DNA of 64,000 nt from contig CP154956.1 in NCBI GenBank assembly GCA_039621445.1, forward strand, positions 31,378,667 through 31,442,666, given 5' to 3'. Shown here piece by piece: positions 62,461-64,000 of the stretch (the first letter of the stretch is position 1; the number at the start of each line of letters is the position of its first letter). The notes under the pieces were generated by a model that saw only the letters and a list, made by a program, of their open reading frames with translations, was not told where the DNA came from and ran no database searches. The stretch comes from Euglena gracilis (lineage: Eukaryota > Euglenida > Euglenophyceae > Euglenales). Both the position numbers and the translations under genes were made by a program.

Positions 62461-64000
62461 CGCTTCCTCCCGGGGCGTTTGGGACGGCAGGCGGCGTTGC
62501 CGCCAAAAGGGAGCCAGCAGTGCCTCCCGCCTCCGGGTGGAAAACCCCTGGGGTGTGGGGGGGGCATGTGCACCCAAAAATGTTGCCACGATGAGAGGTA
62601 CGAAGATGATCGAAATCGCCGGTGGACAGGAAACATATTAAGTTTCACAAAGCACATGTGTGGACTCCTCCTACGCGTCGGTCAGGCTTCTTTTAAACCC
62701 CACGGGGGGGGGGGGGGGGGTAGGCCGTCTGTCATCCGTTGCAATGCAGTGGCTGTCAGAATGCAGGCGTTTCTGACTCCAACGCTGCTCTTGTGAGGGG
62801 CGGGGACCCTTGAGAGACGGCGTCACCGAAGGATGGTGCATCAGAACCTTGGCAACCAGCCGGCGAAGGGGGCGATGGGGCGGGTGCCATCAACCACCAG
62901 CCCACCTCCCTGCAGGTGGGTTGCAGCCAGCCAAAGACGGCCGAAAAAGGGGAAGAAATTTTTACGGCCCAGCACACCCACTCTAACTTGGCTAGACGGG
63001 GACTGTGCCACTTGGAGAGCGATGTGAGGTTCGCATGTTCACACAGGTGTTAAATGAGTCTATGTCCCCAACCCAACCGGCCTCCGCAGAGCCGTTTTGC
63101 ACAAGGCTGGAAGCGCTGCGGATTAAATCGGGGCCATAGGCGGACTGCCTTGGAGATGCAAACTGGTCAAGGCATTCCAGTAGGTTGGCCAGCGGATGCA
63201 TCTGCCAGCGAAGTCCTTTGGGAAAGAGCAGATGAGCTTACGTAAATAAAGCGAACGTTTGATTCCTCAATTTTTCCGGATCTCTTGATTAGCCAAAATG
63301 CTTCGGTCCTTTGCACCCAACCCCATACCTGGATCTGTGGCCTGGGGGGACTGGGCCCGAACCCACCCACCCACCCCACCTCCCCCTTGGGGGGGGTGTC
63401 TTCCGAGTTAAAAAGAAGCCCGGTTGCATTGCTGCCTGATATTCCCCAGGTCTATGTGTCCCTTTCCCCGACACACAGACCGCCTCCCCCCGGAAACCAG
63501 AGAGCCCCCCTCCCCCAAGAGGCGGGCCTGCCTCGCAGCGATATGTACGCTGGGCCGGCTGTGCTGGAGGGCAACGTGTAGCACGGCCGCTGCTCCCCGG
63601 AGGCGGTGTCTGCGGAGGGCGAGGACGGAGGGGCCGGAGCCGGAGCAATGGCTGGGGTGGGTTGGGGGCAGACAGGCAAACCAGAGTTGGGTCGAGGGGC
63701 TGAGGGTGGGTGTTGGAGGGAACGGGCAGTTGGCTGCCACGCGTCAGGCAGCGGTTGACGACGCAGATCGAGAGGGGGACCTGTGTACAGGGCATTGACT
63801 TCGGCTGGGCCTCGGCCGGGGATGGGTTGCACCTGAGGGGGCGATATCGGTGGAAATACACAGAAATTGCCCACACTCAGAGTGACACTCACAAAAGCAA
63901 ATCATGCAGTGCTCTCCCCCCCATTCCAACGACCGGTAACCTCTGTCCTCCAACTGGGGGGGGGGGTCATTGGACATAAGGTTGTTACCAAAAACGTGTC
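62461..64000. other. Right end of window, no gene resolved
   Basis: Upstream exons of the HAD gene are expected here or beyond. A minus-strand GC-rich block at 63560-63650 (PSSPSADTASGEQRPCYT) is a weak candidate. Poly-C/G elements lie near 62705, 63390 and 63955. Confidence 0.35.

Overview
This window is nuclear DNA of a complex eukaryote, most probably a euglenid alga (Euglena or a close relative). The genes are short GC-rich exons scattered through long introns full of microsatellites, poly-C/poly-G tracts and small mobile elements. Two kinds of intron occur side by side. Many are ordinary (GT or occasionally GC ... AG). Others have no GT-AG borders, and inverted repeats at their two ends, typically CAG...CTG, bring the borders together. 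That mixture is the hallmark, as I recall it, of euglenid 'conventional' and 'nonconventional' introns. No taxon was given, so the assignment is inference.

Plus-strand half (1-33 kb). A GAF-domain/coiled-coil protein gene runs from about 493 to 9180 and is 5' incomplete. Positions 9.2-20 kb are gene-poor repeats. A PHD-finger protein gene follows (about 20380-26985), then a flavin amine oxidase gene (27963 to at least 32860) that begins with its FAD-binding Rossmann motif. The region 33-46 kb is mostly repeats: a 13-N gap, ATC and CTATA tracts, a (CCA)n tract, a 2-kb CATA/CGTA higher-order array, a T-rich tract and a 523-bp tandem duplication separated by CA tracts. It also holds isolated exon candidates, among them a clear EF-hand exon on the minus strand.

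Minus-strand half (46-64 kb). From high to low coordinates come a HAD-family IIB phosphatase-like gene (about 62460 to 57386, 5' incomplete), an ANKRD39 orthologue (56860 to 51216, complete: 183 codons plus stop in six exons) and a cyclophilin-type peptidyl-prolyl isomerase (about 49836 to 48135). A decayed Tc1/mariner element (46960-48149) abuts the cyclophilin gene, and the cyclophilin reading frame ends inside its terminal repeat.

The most interesting signal is that nonconventional introns here look like MITE insertions. ANKRD39 intron 4 is a 229-bp element with CAGGG...CCCTG ends, flanked by a perfect 8-bp target duplication (GTCCAGCC) inside coding sequence. A 288-bp relative of the same family sits at 46425-46712 in microsatellite DNA with its own perfect 8-bp duplication (GATATATA). 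Where protein homology fixes the splice points, several of these introns start 3 nt before the inverted-repeat stem and end 5 nt after it (3+5=8). Splicing therefore removes exactly one element plus one target-site copy and restores the pre-insertion frame.
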